Positions 1-10,590 of a DNA stretch of 64,000 nucleotides are shown piece after piece; the stretch's first letter is position 1, and every line of letters starts with the position of its first letter. A program made the position numbers and the translations under genes. The notes under the pieces are model-generated. The model was given only the letters and a program-made list of their open reading frames with translations, did not search any database and was not told the origin of the DNA. Origin of the DNA: Streptococcus sp. S5 (GTDB taxonomy: Bacteria > Bacillota > Bacilli > Lactobacillales > Streptococcaceae); NCBI RefSeq assembly GCF_034134805.1, contig NZ_CP139419.1:868001-932000 (forward strand), read 5' to 3'.

Positions 1-11
1 AAGGAACGTGA

Positions 12-1241
12 ATGAAGAAACATCATTTTTGGACGATCCACCTGGATTATTCGATCATTGGAATTGTCTTCACCCTACTTATAATAGGGATCTTATCCGT
101 TTATGTGGCAGTTTCTCATGATTATCCCCAAATGGTGTGGCCTTTTTTGGGGCAGCAATTAGCCTGGATTGGTGTGGGATGTATCATTTGCCTGATTGTG
201 ACGATTTTTAGTACGAAATTTCTTTGGAAAATCACTCCCTTTCTTTACCTACTAGGCTTGGCCTTGATGGTTCTTCCTCTTGTTTTTTATAATCCAAACT
301 TGGTGGCTTCAACAGGTGCAAAAAACTGGGTAGCTTATGGAAACATCACCTTATTTCAGCCTTCAGAATTTATGAAGATTCCCTTCATCCTGATGCTGTC
401 ACGTTCTATTGTTCGATTTTTACAAAGAAATAAGGGGCGTGAGCGATTGTTACGACAAGATTGGTTTTTAATTCTAGAGTTGACCATCTATACAATTCCG
501 GTCTTTGCCTTATTGGCCCTCCAGCAGGACTTGGGAACGGCCTTAGTATTCTTGGCCATCTTTGCGGGCTTAGTGCTCGTTTCAGGAGTTTCTTGGAAAA
601 TAATCTTGCCGGTCATCTTGCTTCTGGCAGGTGGGTTAGCAGGCTTTCTCTTTCTCTTTCTATCAGAAGGGGGTCGGGCTTTTCTGCACCAGCAAGTAGG
701 GATGCCAACCTACCAAATGAACCGTATTTTAGCCTGGTTAAATCCTTTTGACTATGCACAAACAACCACCTACCAGCAGGCGCAAGGACAGCTAGCCATT
801 GCCAGTGGTGGACTCTTTGGTCAAGGATTTAATGTATCTAATTTATTGGTTCCCGTAAGGGAAAGTGATATGATTTTTACAGTCGTCGCAGAAGACTTTG
901 GCTTTGTTGGAGCTCTGGTGCTGTTGATTTTATATGTGACCCTGATTTACCGTATTTTAAAAATCACCCTCCAGTCCAACAACCAATTTTATACCTATAT
1001 TTCCATTGGATTTATTATGATGCTGGTCTTTCATATTTTTGAAAATGTCGGAGCGGTAACGGGCCTTCTCCCCTTGACGGGGATTCCTCTCCCCTTTATC
1101 TCACAAGGAGGTTCCTCTATTATTAGTAATCTGATTGGTATTGGCCTAGTACTCTCAATATATAATCATAGTAGTAAAAAGAAAGGACCAGAAGAAGAGG
1201 TTCCAATCCGTAAAAAAGTAGTCCTTAAAAAGGCGCAATAG
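12..1241 (+). CDS. rodA: Rod-shape/peripheral peptidoglycan polymerase RodA (SEDS family)
   Basis: This 409-residue polytopic membrane protein belongs to the SEDS family, whose RodA members polymerise glycan strands from lipid II together with a class B PBP during peripheral wall synthesis. It has about ten hydrophobic segments. Family motifs are visible: ASTGAKNWV near residue 100, FQPSEFMKI near 117, the extracellular loop ESDMIF/AEDFGF near 285 that carries the likely catalytic Asp, and GIPLPFISQGGSS near 360. RodA is preferred over FtsW from the motif wording and from the downstream order (PfpI, HAD, gyrB, ezrA) known in pneumococci. An AAGGA Shine-Dalgarno lies just before the ATG. The promoter is outside the window. 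Confidence 0.93.
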   Translation: MKKHHFWTIHLDYSIIGIVFTLLIIGILSVYVAVSHDYPQMVWPFLGQQLAWIGVGCIICLIVTIFSTKFLWKITPFLYLLGLALMVLPLVFYNPNLVASTGAKNWVAYGNITLFQPSEFMKIPFILMLSRSIVRFLQRNKGRERLLRQDWFLILELTIYTIPVFALLALQQDLGTALVFLAIFAGLVLVSGVSWKIILPVILLLAGGLAGFLFLFLSEGGRAFLHQQVGMPTYQMNRILAWLNPFDYAQTTTYQQAQGQLAIASGGLFGQGFNVSNLLVPVRESDMIFTVVAEDFGFVGALVLLILYVTLIYRILKITLQSNNQFYTYISIGFIMMLVFHIFENVGAVTGLLPLTGIPLPFISQGGSSIISNLIGIGLVLSIYNHSSKKKGPEEEVPIRKKVVLKKAQ

Positions 1242-1260
1242 TTAGAAAGAAGGAATGAAA

Positions 1261-1812
1261 ATGAAAAAAGTAGCAACGATTTTAGCAAACGGTTTTGAAG
1301 AAATTGAAGCCTTGACCATTGTCGATGTTTTGAGACGTGCTGGGATTGACTGCGACCTCATTGGCATGGAAGAAACAGTCACAGGTTCTCACCAAATTAC
1401 AGTGGAAGTAGATCGCCTTTGGAGTGGAGATCTTTCAGATTATGATGGAATCTTCTTACCAGGTGGGATGCCAGGAGCAGCGAATTTGAGGGACAATGCA
1501 GAATTGATCACAGCCCTTCAGGAAGAAAGTGGCAAAGGAAAAACCATCTCTGCAATTTGTGCTGCCCCCATTGTTTTGGCGCGTGCAGGTCTCTTAAAAG
1601 ATAAACACTATACGTGTTACGATGGCTTTGAAGAAGAGATTCAAGATGGCCATTATCAGAAAGAAACAGTGGTGAAAGATGGTAATCTTCTCACCAGTCG
1701 TGGTCCTTCAACAGCCCTAGCCTTAGCCTATGCCTTGGTAGAGCAATTTGGAGGAGATGCCCAAAGTCTTCGTCAAGGAATGCTCTATCAAGATGTCTTT
1801 GGAGATGCTTAA
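1261..1812 (+). CDS. DJ-1/PfpI family protein (class I glutamine amidotransferase-like)
   Basis: A 183-residue DJ-1/PfpI-type cytoplasmic protein. The N-terminal strand KVATILANGFEEIEA, the FLPGGMPGA turn and the nucleophile-elbow segment SAICAAPIVLARAG (Cys near residue 100) are typical of the YajL/DJ-1 group, whose members act as protein deglycases or chaperones. The exact activity cannot be told from sequence. I place the start at the ATG at 1261 rather than the in-frame ATG at 1255, because AGAAGGA (1248-1254) is correctly spaced only for the later one. It follows rodA by 19 bases and is probably cotranscribed. A terminator follows about 100 bases downstream. Confidence 0.87.
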   Translation: MKKVATILANGFEEIEALTIVDVLRRAGIDCDLIGMEETVTGSHQITVEVDRLWSGDLSDYDGIFLPGGMPGAANLRDNAELITALQEESGKGKTISAICAAPIVLARAGLLKDKHYTCYDGFEEEIQDGHYQKETVVKDGNLLTSRGPSTALALAYALVEQFGGDAQSLRQGMLYQDVFGDA

Positions 1813-1910
1813 AATTGCTCTTTTGGACACCATATTTTCTGGTGAAAGTTTACATTCTATGACGGAAAATGACTTCTCTATGATTTAAAATGAAATGACC
1901 GTAAAAAATG

Positions 1911-1952
1911 GCTAAAATCCCCCCTAAATGAGGGTTTTAGCTTATTTTTTTT
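1911..1952 (+). terminator. Rho-independent terminator after the rodA-PfpI unit
   Basis: GCTAAAA (1911-1917) pairs with TTTTAGC (1935-1941), with an extra CCCT/AGGG pairing inside the loop region, followed by a T-rich tract to about 1952. It separates the rodA operon from the next promoter, whose -35 region would overlap the T tract. Confidence 0.8.
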
Positions 1953-1961
1953 GTCCATTTG

Positions 1962-1978
1962 TGGTATAATATTGACTA
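1962..1978 (+). promoter_or_regulatory. Extended -10 promoter giving a probably leaderless HAD/gyrB transcript
   Basis: TGGTATAAT occupies 1962-1970: a perfect -10 (1965-1970) with the TGn extension. The first plausible coding ATG is at 1978, seven bases downstream, where transcription would be expected to begin. No Shine-Dalgarno lies between them. The -35 region is weak, as is common for extended -10 promoters. Confidence 0.6.
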
Positions 1979-2541
1979 TGAATTATCATGATTTTATATG
2001 GGATCTTGGTGGGACGCTATTGGATAATTACGAAACGTCCACAAATGCCTTTGTAGCGACATTGAAGGACTTTCACATCCAAGCCGATCATGATTCTGTT
2101 TATGCAGCATTAAAAATCTCAACACAGGATGCAATTCAAACCTTTGCCCCTCATATTTCCAATTTTCGTACGGAATACAAGAAAAAAGAAGCCTTGGGCT
2201 TGCAAGAGCCGGTCTTATTTGAGGGAGCAAAAGAGTTACTAGAAGAGATCCAAGTACATGGAGGACGCCATTTTTTGGTATCTCATCGGGATCGCCAAGT
2301 TTTGACCCTTATTGAACAGACAGGCATTGCACCCTACTTTACGGAGATTGTAACAGCAGACGAGGGCTTTCCTCGAAAACCAGACCCAGCCTCTATGCTT
2401 TATTTGAAGGAAAAATATGGCATTCAAGACGGTCTGGTCATCGGAGATCGTCCGATCGATATAGAAGCTGGGAAGGCTGCAGGGCTTTCGACCTATTTAT
2501 TTGATTCCATGCCACGCTTACACCAGTTTATATTTGAATAG
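1978..2541 (+). CDS. HAD-superfamily hydrolase-like protein with an altered motif I
   Basis: This 187-residue protein has the HAD fold layout. Motif I is WDLGGTLLD (residues 6-14), motif II is VSHR near 98, the motif III Lys is in RKPDP near 131, and motif IV is GDRPID near 154. The usual motif I is DxDxT; here the second Asp, the general acid/base, is replaced by Gly. Phosphatase activity may therefore be weak or altered. The track start at 1951 (TTG) lies upstream of the -10 box, so it cannot be right. The ATG at 1978 has no Shine-Dalgarno, consistent with a leaderless mRNA. It sits 12 bases before gyrB and is probably cotranscribed with it, an arrangement also known in pneumococci. Confidence 0.85.
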   Translation: MNYHDFIWDLGGTLLDNYETSTNAFVATLKDFHIQADHDSVYAALKISTQDAIQTFAPHISNFRTEYKKKEALGLQEPVLFEGAKELLEEIQVHGGRHFLVSHRDRQVLTLIEQTGIAPYFTEIVTADEGFPRKPDPASMLYLKEKYGIQDGLVIGDRPIDIEAGKAAGLSTYLFDSMPRLHQFIFE

Positions 2542-4503
<1,962 letters not shown>

Positions 4504-4538
4504 AATTCAACGAACGCTTCCCATTAATGGATATTTTA

Positions 4539-4547
4539 TGGTATAAT
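4539..4547 (+). promoter_or_regulatory. Extended -10 promoter of ezrA
   Basis: TGGTATAAT at 4539-4547 is a consensus -10 with TGn extension, 42 bases upstream of the ezrA start. No good -35 is seen. It implies that ezrA can be transcribed independently of gyrB. Confidence 0.6.
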
Positions 4548-4589
4548 TACTAGGATTACGTTCAAGTAATACGATGAAGGAGTTTTTAT

Positions 4590-6314
4590 ATGTCTAGTGG
4601 ACTAATTGTTCTCATCTTTATTGTCGCCCTTATCTTGATTGTAGGATATGTGGTTGCAGTCATTTTGAGAAAACGAAACGAGGCCTTACTGGCAGCGCTG
4701 GAAGAACGAAAAGAAAAGTTATATAACCTTCCGGTCAACGATGAAGTTGAGGCCGTAAAAAACATGCATTTGATTGGTCAAAGTCAAATTGCATTTCGTG
4801 AATGGAATCAAAAATGGGTAGATTTATCCTTAAATTCATTTGCTGATATTGAAAACAATCTGTTTGAGGCGGAAGGCTACAATAATTCTTTCCGTTTCAT
4901 GAAGGCTAAACAAGCTATTGACAATATCGAAAGTCAGATCCAGTTGATCGACGAAGATATCAAAGCGATTCGCCAAGCCCTATCAGATCTTGAAGAGCAA
5001 GAACAAAAAAATAGCGGACGTGTGGTTCATGCCTTAGATATGTTTGAAGAACTTCAAAAAGAAGTCACTTCAGATCCAGATCGTTATGGCAGTGCACTTC
5101 CTGAAATTGAAAAGCAAATTGGAAATATTCAATCTGAGTTTTCACAATTTGTCACCTTGAATTCTTCAGGTGACCCTGTTGAAGCAGCTGAAATCCTTGA
5201 TACAGCTGAGAATCATATTGTGGCCTTAAAACAAATTGTTGAGCGAGTGCCAGAAATTGTCACCGCTCTTCAGTCAAAACTTCCAGACCAATTAGAGGAT
5301 TTGGAAAGTGGCTACCGCAAGCTTTTGGAATCTGGCTACCACTTCACTGAAACAGATATTGAATCTCGTTTCCAACAGTTGCATGCTTCCTTGAAGAACA
5401 ATATGGCAAATGTATCCGCGCTTGAATTGGACAATGCTATTTACGAAAATGAGCAAATTCAAGAGGAAATCGATGCATTGTATCACATCTTTACTCGTGA
5501 AATCGAATCACAAAAAGTCGTGAAGAAGTTAGTGAAACAACTGCCTGGCTATTTGAAACACGCAAAAGATAACAATAGCAACCTTGCAGCAGAAGTGGAA
5601 CGCCTTGGTAAAACATTCGTCTTGAATGAAGCTTTCAGTCAACAATTAAAAGAGTTAGAAGCTGAGCTATCTTCACAAGAAAATGTGGTAGAAGATGCCT
5701 TGAAAGATTCATCTGAAACACAAAAAGCTTATTCTATCGTAGAAGAAGAGTTAGAAGCTATTGAGGCTCGCTTGAAAGAAATCGAAGATGAGCAAATCAG
5801 CTTAAGTGATTCCCTTTCAAAAATTGAAAAAGACGATGCCAATGCTCGCCAAAAAGTCAATATCTATGCCAACCGTTTGCATGCCATTAAACGCTATATG
5901 GACAAGCGAAACTTGCCAGGAATCCCTCAAGAATTCTTGGAATTATTCTTCACAGCAAGCAACAATACAGAGGCTTTGATGGATGAGTTGGAAGGGGATA
6001 AAATCAACATCGAATCAACCAATCGTTTGTTAGATATTTTGACAAATGATATGAATGAATTGGAAGAAGCGACGTATCGAATTGTACAAAATGCTACTTT
6101 AACGGAGCAGTTGTTGCAATACTCAAACCGTTACCGTTCATTTGATGATCATGTGCAAGCAGCTTTTGATGAATCCCTTTATATTTTCGAAAGAGAATAT
6201 GACTATGCGGCTTCCTTCAAAGTCATCTCAGATGCTTTGGAGATGGTAGAAGCTGGAGTGACCGATCGCTTTGTTACTTCGTATGAAAAAACTCGGGAGC
6301 AAATTCGCTTCTAA
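4590..6314 (+). CDS. ezrA: Septation ring formation regulator EzrA
   Basis: EzrA is a membrane-anchored, spectrin-like regulator of FtsZ ring placement and septal/peripheral wall synthesis. The 574-residue length matches the family. A single N-terminal membrane segment (residues about 4-26) is followed by RKRNE and then by long, Glu/Lys-rich helical bundles to the C terminus. The C-terminal segment FDESLYIFEREYDYAASF is characteristic. The ATG is preceded by GAAGGAG. It directly follows gyrB, as in other streptococci, but has its own promoter. Confidence 0.95.
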   Translation: MSSGLIVLIFIVALILIVGYVVAVILRKRNEALLAALEERKEKLYNLPVNDEVEAVKNMHLIGQSQIAFREWNQKWVDLSLNSFADIENNLFEAEGYNNSFRFMKAKQAIDNIESQIQLIDEDIKAIRQALSDLEEQEQKNSGRVVHALDMFEELQKEVTSDPDRYGSALPEIEKQIGNIQSEFSQFVTLNSSGDPVEAAEILDTAENHIVALKQIVERVPEIVTALQSKLPDQLEDLESGYRKLLESGYHFTETDIESRFQQLHASLKNNMANVSALELDNAIYENEQIQEEIDALYHIFTREIESQKVVKKLVKQLPGYLKHAKDNNSNLAAEVERLGKTFVLNEAFSQQLKELEAELSSQENVVEDALKDSSETQKAYSIVEEELEAIEARLKEIEDEQISLSDSLSKIEKDDANARQKVNIYANRLHAIKRYMDKRNLPGIPQEFLELFFTASNNTEALMDELEGDKINIESTNRLLDILTNDMNELEEATYRIVQNATLTEQLLQYSNRYRSFDDHVQAAFDESLYIFEREYDYAASFKVISDALEMVEAGVTDRFVTSYEKTREQIRF

Positions 6315-6321
6315 TAACAAA

Positions 6322-6350
6322 AAAACGACTTCTTAGGAGGTCGTTTTTTT
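6322..6350 (+). terminator. Terminator after ezrA
   Basis: An AAACGACTTC/GAGGTCGTTT hairpin with a four-base loop is followed by seven Ts. The flanking As could also make it work from the other side. Confidence 0.8.
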
Positions 6351-6372
6351 ATCTTCAAATGATCATTGAAAC

Positions 6373-6401
6373 TTGAAATTTAAACCCTATTTTTGTATAG
6401 T
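6373..6401 (+). promoter_or_regulatory. Sigma-A promoter of the serB-glycerate kinase operon
   Basis: TTGAAA (6373-6378) and TATAGT (6396-6401) are separated by exactly 17 bases, about 25 bases before the serB start. Confidence 0.65.
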
Positions 6402-6426
6402 AAGGGAGAAATAAGAAAGGAAAGCG

Positions 6427-7095
6427 ATGAAAGAAGTAACCGGTCTCCTCGTTATGGATGTAGATGGAACCTTGATAAGACAAGAAGGAATTGATCTACT
6501 AGCTCAAGAAGCTGGCGTGGGAGAAAAAGTGGCAGAGATTACAGCACAAGCGATGAAAGGGGAGCTGGATTTTTCAGCATCTTTAGAGGCGCGTGTTGCT
6601 TTATTGAAGGGATTAGAGACCTCTATCTTTCCGAAAATTTTGGAACAGATGGAAGTCACGCCGGGTGCTGAAACCTTGATCACGGAACTGCATCAAAGAG
6701 GTTACAAGGTTGGTCTTGTTTCCGGGGGATTTCATGAAGTCATCGACCCCATCGCGAGGTCTTTAGGAATTGATCTAGTCCTAGCAAATCGTTTAGAGTC
6801 TTCTGATGGCCATTTGACAGGGAAAGTCCTTAGTGAAATTCTAACTCCTGAAAGGAAAAAAGAGTCTCTCATGACATGGGCGAAAGAAAATCATGTCCCA
6901 CGAAGTCAGACGATTGCGATGGGTGATGGTGCCAATGACCTTCCGATGATTGAAACAGCCGGTATCGGGATTGCCTTTATGGCCAAGCCAATCGTCGCTG
7001 AGCGAGCCCCATATTGTATCGAGAAGAGGGATTTAAGCCTTGTTCTTGAAATTCTAGACCAGCATAGAAAGGAAACAGCATGCATATCCTACTAG
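6427..7095 (+). CDS. serB: Phosphoserine phosphatase (HAD superfamily)
   Basis: A 222-residue SerB-type HAD enzyme, predicted to hydrolyse O-phosphoserine to serine in the last step of serine synthesis. Motif I is MDVDGTLI near residue 10, motif II is VSGGF near 98, and motif IV is GDGANDLPMI near 165. The cap segment between motifs I and II is helical, as in SerB. The gene overlaps the following glycerate kinase by 16 bases. The pairing is metabolically sensible because both touch the serine/3-phosphoglycerate branch. Substrate specificity for phosphoserine is inferred from family resemblance. Confidence 0.84.
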   Translation: MKEVTGLLVMDVDGTLIRQEGIDLLAQEAGVGEKVAEITAQAMKGELDFSASLEARVALLKGLETSIFPKILEQMEVTPGAETLITELHQRGYKVGLVSGGFHEVIDPIARSLGIDLVLANRLESSDGHLTGKVLSEILTPERKKESLMTWAKENHVPRSQTIAMGDGANDLPMIETAGIGIAFMAKPIVAERAPYCIEKRDLSLVLEILDQHRKETACISY

Positions 7096-8195
7096 CACCG
7101 GATTCATTTAAAGAATCCTTATCTGCCAAACAAGTAGCAGAAGCCTTGAAAAAAGGATTTCAAGAGGCTCTACCAGATGTAACTTTTGACCTCCTTCCTA
7201 TAGGGGATGGTGGCGAAGGCACCATGGAAACCCTAGCTGGAGTTCTAGATGTAACTGAGTACCAAACGCAAGTAACCGGACCATTTGGACAGCCTGTTTC
7301 AATGTCTTACTACCAAAAAGATGAGATGGCCTTTTTTGAGATGGCTTCTCTTGTCGGTTTAGGTTCGATTCCAGCTGAAAAACGAAATCCTCTTGAACTG
7401 GAAACACGAGGAATTGGTGAACTTATTTTGCAATTGGTTGACCAAGGAGTTAAAACAATCTGTGTGGGAATTGGCGGTTCTGCAACGAATGATGGTGGGA
7501 TTGGGATGGCAGCCGGACTTGGGATAGCCTTCTATGATGAACAAGGCCATCTGCTTCGTCCTGTCGGGGCTTCACTCGGTCGTGTGGCTAGAATAGATAC
7601 CAGTGCGGTTCCAAAAGCTTTAGAAGACATCGAGCTCCAAGTCTTAACGGATGTAACCAATCCTCTCTGTGGCAGTCAAGGAGCGACCTATATCTTTGGT
7701 GGGCAAAAGGGATTGAATCCGCTTCTGTTTCCAGCTGTTGATCAGGCTATGCAGGATTTTTACCAGCTAGCTGATGCACGAATTTTGTCTATGCCTAGCG
7801 CCGGAGCTGGAGGTGGCATGGCTGCTGGCTTGGTCGCTTTTGCAGGAGGACAGATTTCCTCAGGAATTGAAAAAAGTCTCGATTTGATTGACTTTAATCA
7901 CAAAGTACAAAAAGCTGATCTGGTCGTGGTTGGGGAAGGTAGGATGGATCTCCAATCCCTTTCTGGGAAGGCACCTGTCGGGGTGGCCAAACGAACACCA
8001 GAGAAGATCCCAGTGATAGCTATTTGTGGTAGCTTAGCGGAGGATTTGCCTGCTTTTCCTAGTCATCACATTGAAGCTGCCTTCTCTATCGTACCTGGTC
8101 CTTGTGAGGTAGCAGATGCACTCGCTCATGCTGAAAGGAATCTGATTTCCTGTGCTCGAAATATTGGGAACCTTTTAAAAATAAAAGCAAACTAA
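7080..8195 (+). CDS. Glycerate kinase (GarK/GlxK type 1)
   Basis: A 371-residue ATP-dependent glycerate kinase that makes 2- or 3-phosphoglycerate from D-glycerate. The N terminus APDSFKESLSAKQVAEAL, the glycine-rich PIGDGGEGTMETL segment near residue 42, GIGGSATNDGGIGMAAGLG near 130 and VGEGRMDLQSLSGKAPVGVA near 285 are family hallmarks. The ATG at 7080 has AAAGGA upstream inside the end of serB. The operon ends at a hairpin at 8194. Enolase lies two genes away, so glycolytic three-carbon metabolism is clustered here. Confidence 0.92.
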   Translation: MHILLAPDSFKESLSAKQVAEALKKGFQEALPDVTFDLLPIGDGGEGTMETLAGVLDVTEYQTQVTGPFGQPVSMSYYQKDEMAFFEMASLVGLGSIPAEKRNPLELETRGIGELILQLVDQGVKTICVGIGGSATNDGGIGMAAGLGIAFYDEQGHLLRPVGASLGRVARIDTSAVPKALEDIELQVLTDVTNPLCGSQGATYIFGGQKGLNPLLFPAVDQAMQDFYQLADARILSMPSAGAGGGMAAGLVAFAGGQISSGIEKSLDLIDFNHKVQKADLVVVGEGRMDLQSLSGKAPVGVAKRTPEKIPVIAICGSLAEDLPAFPSHHIEAAFSIVPGPCEVADALAHAERNLISCARNIGNLLKIKAN

Positions 8196-8237
8196 AAAAC
8201 CAATGGAAAGGAGATGTTCCCTTCCATTGGTTTTTCT
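8194..8237. terminator. Bidirectional terminator between glycerate kinase and DUF1694
   Basis: AACCAATGGAA and TTCCATTGGTT form the stem, flanked by A-rich and T-rich runs. It therefore serves both the plus-strand kinase gene and the convergent minus-strand gene. Confidence 0.85.
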
Positions 8238-8690
8238 TTAGCTAAAGAGACGTTTCCAAAATGATTTCTTTTCTGGACTGGCAGTCTCTTCTTTCTTTTC
8301 AAATAAATTTGGATACTGGAGATTCATGTCTGTTGGTGAAATTCCAGATGGGTGGTCAGTATGGATGATGAGACCAAAGGGAGAATGACGACAGTCATTC
8401 GAAACGATGCTTGCCACCAAGCCAAGGTCCTTGGTTTTTTTCAAATATTGTAGCTGGCTGTTTTCATCCAAAGCTGGGGAGATCTTGACCAAAACAGGAT
8501 GAAAGCGATCTGAAATATCAGTGAGGATTGTCGAATACTGCTCCAGGTATATCTTGTCCCTTGCCTCCTCCAAGGTGCATGAAGCAATCACCCGCTCCTC
8601 ATACGTCTCCAAAAATCGACGCTGCTCATCCGGATTGAATCGAGTAGGACCAGCAGCTTTTTCTAAAATCGTTTTATTAATATCTGTCAT
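8238..8690 (-). CDS. YueI-like DUF1694 family protein
   Basis: A 150-residue cytoplasmic protein of the DUF1694/YueI family, function unknown. It resembles the family in the early PDEQRRFLETYEERV segment, the central RFHPVLVKISP strand and SPFGLIIHTD near residue 103. The C-terminal tail is lysine-rich with aromatic residues (KSFWKRLFS). It is convergent with the glycerate kinase gene and divergent from eno, a neighbourhood also found in pneumococci. The start at 8690 is supported by the conserved N terminus, yet there is no Shine-Dalgarno and a -10 box lies six bases away, so a leaderless transcript is likely. Confidence 0.82.
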   Translation of the reverse strand: MTDINKTILEKAAGPTRFNPDEQRRFLETYEERVIASCTLEEARDKIYLEQYSTILTDISDRFHPVLVKISPALDENSQLQYLKKTKDLGLVASIVSNDCRHSPFGLIIHTDHPSGISPTDMNLQYPNLFEKKEETASPEKKSFWKRLFS

Positions 8691-8696
8691 AAGTTT

Positions 8697-8705
8697 AGTA
8701 TAGCA
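8697..8705 (-). promoter_or_regulatory. Extended -10 promoter of DUF1694 (leaderless)
   Basis: Read on the minus strand, TGCTATACT ends six bases before the ATG. Transcription would start at about the first base of the start codon. Confidence 0.6.
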
Positions 8706-8833
8706 TAAAGCGTAGCAGAAGAGTAGAAGAATGCTAAAAAATTAAATAAGGAGGGGAAATGGCAGAAAATAAGATAGTGGAACCGTTTTCTTGTTAAAAA
8801 CTTCTCAATTTTCGTAGATTTCCTTGTTTTTTC

Positions 8834-8862
8834 TTGAAAAAATAGCCTAATTACGATATGAT
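8834..8862 (+). promoter_or_regulatory. Sigma-A promoter of eno
   Basis: TTGAAA (8834-8839) and TATGAT (8857-8862) are 17 bases apart. The transcript leader is about 33 bases and carries a strong AAGGAGAG site before eno. Confidence 0.75.
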
Positions 8863-8898
8863 AGAGGAGTAAAAAATATAACTCAATAAGGAGAGTAA

Positions 8899-10206
<1,308 letters not shown>

Positions 10207-10221
10207 TCTAGTTTACTAGAC

Positions 10222-10257
10222 TAAAAAGATCCTTGAGTTTTCTCAAGGATCTTTTTT
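10222..10257 (+). terminator. Terminator of eno
   Basis: GATCCTTGAG (10228-10237) pairs with CTCAAGGATC (10242-10251) around a four-base loop, followed by six Ts. Confidence 0.9.
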
Positions 10258-10270
10258 GCGATTGGTATAA

Positions 10271-10302
10271 ACAAAAACTCCTCAACTAAAGCGTTGAGGA
10301 GT
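10271..10302 (-). terminator. Terminator of the small minus-strand gene
   Basis: ACTCCTCAAC (10277-10286) and GTTGAGGAGT (10293-10302) form a perfect ten-pair stem. The A-run at 10273-10277 gives the U tract on the minus-strand transcript. Confidence 0.8.
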
Positions 10303-10309
10303 AGTTCTA

Positions 10310-10495
10310 TTAGAACAAGCCTTTGATTTTGTCCAAGGCACCGCTGACCATTTCATTTCCAGATACAAGCCCTTTGGCTTGTTCAAGGTAGTCACCGAGG
10401 TTGTCTTTGTTGTCATCAACAAATTTCTTTGCAGCGTCGAAATCTTTCTTTTCGATCATTTCTTTCACTTGGTTAAATAAGTCCAATGGATTCAT
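10310..10495 (-). CDS. Small acidic helical protein of unknown function (61 aa)
   Basis: The 61-residue product begins MNPLDLFNQVKEMIEKKDFD, is rich in Asp, Glu and Lys, and ends with an amphipathic VSGALDKIKGLF helix. I do not recognise a characterised family; it resembles conserved small streptococcal cytoplasmic proteins. A longer reading with 18 extra residues exists, but the ATG at 10495 has TAGGAG eight bases upstream and is the better start. A promoter is readable upstream: TTGTCA and TTAAAT on the minus strand, 17 bases apart with a TGn extension. The gene has its own terminator. Confidence 0.7.
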   Translation of the reverse strand: MNPLDLFNQVKEMIEKKDFDAAKKFVDDNKDNLGDYLEQAKGLVSGNEMVSGALDKIKGLF

Positions 10496-10551
10496 GTTAG
10501 GATCTCCTAAAATATAAGTTGTGAAGTCAGGCTCGCGCCTTTTTCTCATCT

Positions 10552-10580
10552 ATTTAATCATTTTTTTAGAGGTTTGACAA
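10552..10580 (-). promoter_or_regulatory. Promoter of the 61-aa protein gene
   Basis: On the minus strand TTGTCA (10575-10580) and TTAAAT (10552-10557) are 17 bases apart, and TGA precedes the -10. Confidence 0.45.
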
Positions 10581-10590
10581 CTAAAACGAC

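Noticed and set aside
1813-1910. Small CACCA/TGGTG hairpin after the PfpI gene
   Set aside because: Short, has no T run, and lies before a much better terminator.
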